A stretch of 7,664 nucleotides of DNA, from NCBI GenBank assembly GCA_016844625.1, contig JAERMN010000133.1:1-7664 (forward strand), read 5' to 3'. The notes under the pieces were generated by a model that was given only the letters and a program-made list of their open reading frames with translations, was not told where the DNA came from and searched no databases. This DNA comes from Deltaproteobacteria bacterium. GTDB taxonomy: Bacteria; Desulfobacterota; Binatia; UBA9968. Below are positions 5,755 through 7,664 of the stretch, in pieces. A program made the position numbers and the translations under genes. How positions within the stretch are numbered: the stretch's first letter is position 1; each line of letters begins with the position of its first letter.

Positions 5755-6348
5755 CTATCCGTCCGCGGCAAGCGGCAAGTCGGTGTATATCGCGTCGGCG
5801 ACGTAGACGCCTTCGCCGAATTCCCGGCTGACTAATTTGCCTTGGCCATTCAACGTTCCCAACCCGGCTTTGGCCGCGAGGGCGTCGGTGTTGGCGTCAC
5901 GGACGACGGTGGCGCGAAAGCCGAGTTCTCTGATCCACGAGCTTAAAACGAACGTGATGAACAAGCCGTTTTGTACCGGCATCTGGCCGCCGATGCCGGG
6001 CGACGTGCGCGGATCGTAGTCGGCGTGGACGGCGCAGATGACGGCGAACGTATATTCATTACCCTCACCCTTGCCCTCTCCCGCAAGCGGGCGAGGGGAA
6101 AGATCATCGAGTTTGGCAACACCGATCAACTCTGCGCCGAAGTATTGCGCCATGCCTTTGACGTGACTCGCGGTGATCTCCGGCGTGTGCAGCTCTGCTT
6201 TGGTCGGAAAGAGATTTCCCGCCGGCGCATTGCGCATCAGCTCGGTCACCGTGTTGGTGCGATCGGCCGGCGCCGTGTTAATGAAAAAATCCCAGTAGGG
6301 ATCGTCGCGGTGCGAGTCTTTGCCCGACCAGGGAAACTTATACGCCAC
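5755..6348 (-). CDS. Short reductive-dehalogenase-like protein lacking the iron-sulfur domain
   Basis: This 197-residue protein starts at GTG 6348, which shares its first base with the TAG stop of the upstream gene (TAGTG), so it is probably translated by coupling. The ribosome binding site is weak (GCGAGA-like). It is homologous to the N-terminal and cofactor-binding-type domain of the upstream protein: HVKGMAQYFGAELIGVAKL (62-80) parallels HIKAVAHYMGADIVQIAK, and AGLGTLNGQG (161-170) through TDLPLAAD (189-196) parallels SGVGELGRNG through TDLPLVAD. It ends in TAG at the point where the paralogue continues into its Cys-rich domain, with no cysteine cluster after the stop in any frame seen. 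Residues 83-97 are encoded by an inserted palindromic repeat. The frame can be read back to 6513, but that extension is Arg-rich shadow sequence of the upstream gene. It could be a non-catalytic partner of the long protein, a cobamide-binding protein or a remnant; function is unknown. Confidence 0.75.
   Translation of the reverse strand: MAYKFPWSGKDSHRDDPYWDFFINTAPADRTNTVTELMRNAPAGNLFPTKAELHTPEITASHVKGMAQYFGAELIGVAKLDDLSPRPLAGEGKGEGNEYTFAVICAVHADYDPRTSPGIGGQMPVQNGLFITFVLSSWIRELGFRATVVRDANTDALAAKAGLGTLNGQGKLVSREFGEGVYVADAIYTDLPLAADG
6062..6100. repeat. Palindromic repeat inserted in frame within the short rdh-like gene
   Basis: The sequence CCCTCACCCTTGCCCTCTCC and the following bases fold into an 11-bp stem (6074-6084 with 6087-6097) with one mismatch (T6079/C6092) around AA. 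It closely resembles a widespread dispersed repeat CCCTCACCC-n-CCCTCTCCCGC-AA-GCGGGAGAGGG, recalled from many environmental and proteobacterial genomes. Read on the gene strand it gives SPRPLAGEGKGEG without a stop or frameshift, joining LDDL to NEYTFAVICAV. Confidence 0.7.
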
Positions 6349-7664
6349 TATGCGTCTCGCTTGACGAACCGGTTGGTATTCTCCTTGAGCGGCGCGTAGT
6401 AGCCGACGTTGCCGGTGACGGCGGTCGTTCCAGCTTTTTCGTGCGACGCGTTGCAACCGGCGACGGTGCAAGCGTGCTCGCCGGGTTTCACACCGGAATC
6501 GTAGCCGAGCCACTGCACGCGGCCGTTACGCACCACACCCCAGAACTTGTCGTCGATCCATTTTAGAAACCGAACGAGGATCGGCCGCAGGGCGAACGGA
6601 CAACTGTGCAACGACCAGGTCGCCAGGTTGTGCCACCACGCCTGGGGTTTGGTGTACGGACAGACTGCGGCGCAGGTGAGGCAGCTACCCCATTGGTCGT
6701 GCACATAGGGACGCAGCTTGTAGCAAGTGAGCCAGTTGATTTTGTATTTCTCGACGCCGTTGTGGACGACTTTATCGCCGAACGGAATGCTATTGGTCGG
6801 ACAGGTGTTGGCGCACTTGCGGCAGATCTTACAAAAATCCTCGACGCCGATGTCGACCGGCTCGTCGGCAACGAGTGGCAGGTCGGTCATGATCGGATCG
6901 GGCATGTGCACGCGGGCGCCGAATTTTTTGTTGATCACCAGCCCGTTGCGTCCCAGTTCGCCAACACCCGAGGCGACGCCCACGGCTTGCGGCACCGCGA
7001 CGCCGCGCAGCGCCGTGTAGCCGAGCTCCTTGATGTAGCCTTCGAGCGCTTTCAAAATCATGTTGCCCTTGATCTGCGAGATATGATACGCCGAGTCGCC
7101 GATCAGGTGGCGGTGCGCTTGGAGCTTGTTGTAGTCCCAAGCGGTGGTCGACATGATGATGTAGGGAAACTTGCGCGCCAAGTCTTCCGGCGTGGCAGCC
7201 GCGTGCTCGTCCTTGGCCGTGCCGTCCTGCACATAGCGGCCGCCGCCGACGGCGTAGAGATAAGACGGATGTGATTTGGCGATCTGCACGATGTCCGCGC
7301 CCATGTAGTGCGCGACGGCTTTGATATGGCGCGCCATCGCCGCGGGATCGTTGACGGCCACTTTTTGCGGATTGATTTTGCCTTTGGCCGCTTGGTTGAC
7401 CACGGTGCTCAAAAAATGGCGCCGGTCGGCGAAATGGTTCGGCGCGGACACCCGTGTGAGCGGATCTTTCGACACCGTGTTGTGGTACCAGTTGAATAGC
7501 GGCTTACCCAACTCGCCGCGCTGGTTCTTCGGATGCGGCGACTGATTCATGTCGACGTTGACGAACTTGTCGACGATACGCACGCTGCGACCGAGATAGG
7601 GCGTGGGGAATTCGGCGCTGCCGTTTGCGCTCTTCGGTTCTTGCTGGTTCTCTGCCTTCGACAT
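6348..7664 (-). CDS. Reductive dehalogenase-like protein with two [4Fe-4S] motifs, no Tat signal
   Basis: The protein has 438 residues if the ATG at the window edge (7664) is the start; no upstream sequence is visible, so this is unproven. HIKAVAHYMGADIVQIAK (113-130) and the run from ELGYTAL (213-219) through SGVGELGRNGL (232-242) to TDLPLVAD (260-267) are typical of the cobalamin-binding domain of RdhA and its relative QueG. It is followed by two ferredoxin-type clusters: C278-x2-C281-x2-C284-x3-C288-P and C314-x13-C328-x2-C331-x3-C335-P. RdhA enzymes remove halogen from organohalides reductively using a corrinoid and two Fe-S clusters. There is no N-terminal Tat signal or hydrophobic segment, so it should be cytoplasmic, like catabolic rather than respiratory members, and no RdhB anchor follows. 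The C-terminus adds about 100 residues with C355, C399 and C404. Y193 in SAYHIS is a candidate proton donor by position. Dehalogenase activity is inferred from family only. Confidence 0.8.
   Translation of the reverse strand: MSKAENQQEPKSANGSAEFPTPYLGRSVRIVDKFVNVDMNQSPHPKNQRGELGKPLFNWYHNTVSKDPLTRVSAPNHFADRRHFLSTVVNQAAKGKINPQKVAVNDPAAMARHIKAVAHYMGADIVQIAKSHPSYLYAVGGGRYVQDGTAKDEHAAATPEDLARKFPYIIMSTTAWDYNKLQAHRHLIGDSAYHISQIKGNMILKALEGYIKELGYTALRGVAVPQAVGVASGVGELGRNGLVINKKFGARVHMPDPIMTDLPLVADEPVDIGVEDFCKICRKCANTCPTNSIPFGDKVVHNGVEKYKINWLTCYKLRPYVHDQWGSCLTCAAVCPYTKPQAWWHNLATWSLHSCPFALRPILVRFLKWIDDKFWGVVRNGRVQWLGYDSGVKPGEHACTVAGCNASHEKAGTTAVTGNVGYYAPLKENTNRFVKRDA

Noticed and set aside
6349..6513. 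N-terminal extension of the short rdh-like protein to ATG 6513
   Set aside because: The added 55 residues are Arg-rich and lie wholly within the upstream gene in another frame. The GTG at 6348 overlapping the TAG stop gives an N-terminus with normal composition.
6606..7274. Plus-strand open frame of 222 codons opposite the long rdh-like gene
   Set aside because: It is antisense to a gene with clear Fe-S motifs. Its His/Arg/Val-rich composition is typical of a GC-rich shadow frame and it shows no domain.
7408..7425. Tat-like RRHFLS motif at residues 81-86 of the long rdh-like protein
   Set aside because: It is far from the N-terminus and no hydrophobic segment follows, so it cannot act as an export signal in the protein as predicted.

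Overview
This 7.7 kb window is chromosomal DNA of moderately high GC from an environmental bacterium. It contains six protein genes, two of them touching the window edges: five on the minus strand and one on the plus strand. No rRNA, tRNA, CRISPR array, transposase or phage gene was recognised. Taxonomy can only be inferred. The gene mix (cofactor-independent oxidases, a cytoplasmic reductive-dehalogenase-like protein, a secreted vanadium haloperoxidase) and the many short palindromic repeats recall soil and marine uncultivated lineages such as Binatota/former Deltaproteobacteria, Tectomicrobia or Rokubacteria. No marker gene here settles it.

Left part (1-1832, minus strand): a bicupin dioxygenase of the gentisate/salicylate 1,2-dioxygenase family (1832-819) is followed 81 bp downstream by a heme-oxygenase-like (TenA/PqqC-fold) putative diiron oxidase that runs off the window start (737-1). 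They look like one catabolic transcription unit with a 20-bp perfect palindrome between them. A 321-bp divergent intergenic region (1833-2153) separates them from a plus-strand gene. It contains a 15-bp operator-like palindrome and a sigma-54-like -24/-12 sequence.

Middle (2154-5533): a secreted vanadium-dependent haloperoxidase with all catalytic residues visible (2154-3695, plus) converges on a complete pyruvate kinase (5533-4130, minus). The 434 bp between them hold no gene and are packed with hairpins and degenerate repeats. Pyruvate kinase has no Shine-Dalgarno sequence, and a -35/-10 pair is placed so that its mRNA could be leaderless.

Right part (5755-7664, minus strand): two homologous reductive-dehalogenase-like genes overlap by one base. 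The first (7664-6348) has the cobalamin-binding-type domain plus two [4Fe-4S] motifs and no Tat signal. The second (6348-5755, GTG start) is homologous to the first domain only and stops just before where the iron-sulfur domain would begin. It also carries a widespread palindromic repeat inserted in frame, adding about 13-15 residues to the protein.

How the genes may fit together (inference): a ring-cleaving dioxygenase, a diiron oxidase, a halogenating enzyme and a dehalogenase-like pair lie within 8 kb. This would suit turnover of aromatic or organohalogen compounds, but only proximity supports a functional link. The most unusual items are the coupled pair of RdhA-like proteins, one lacking iron-sulfur clusters, the repeat translated within it, and two intergenic palindromes whose arms have changed in a compensatory way.
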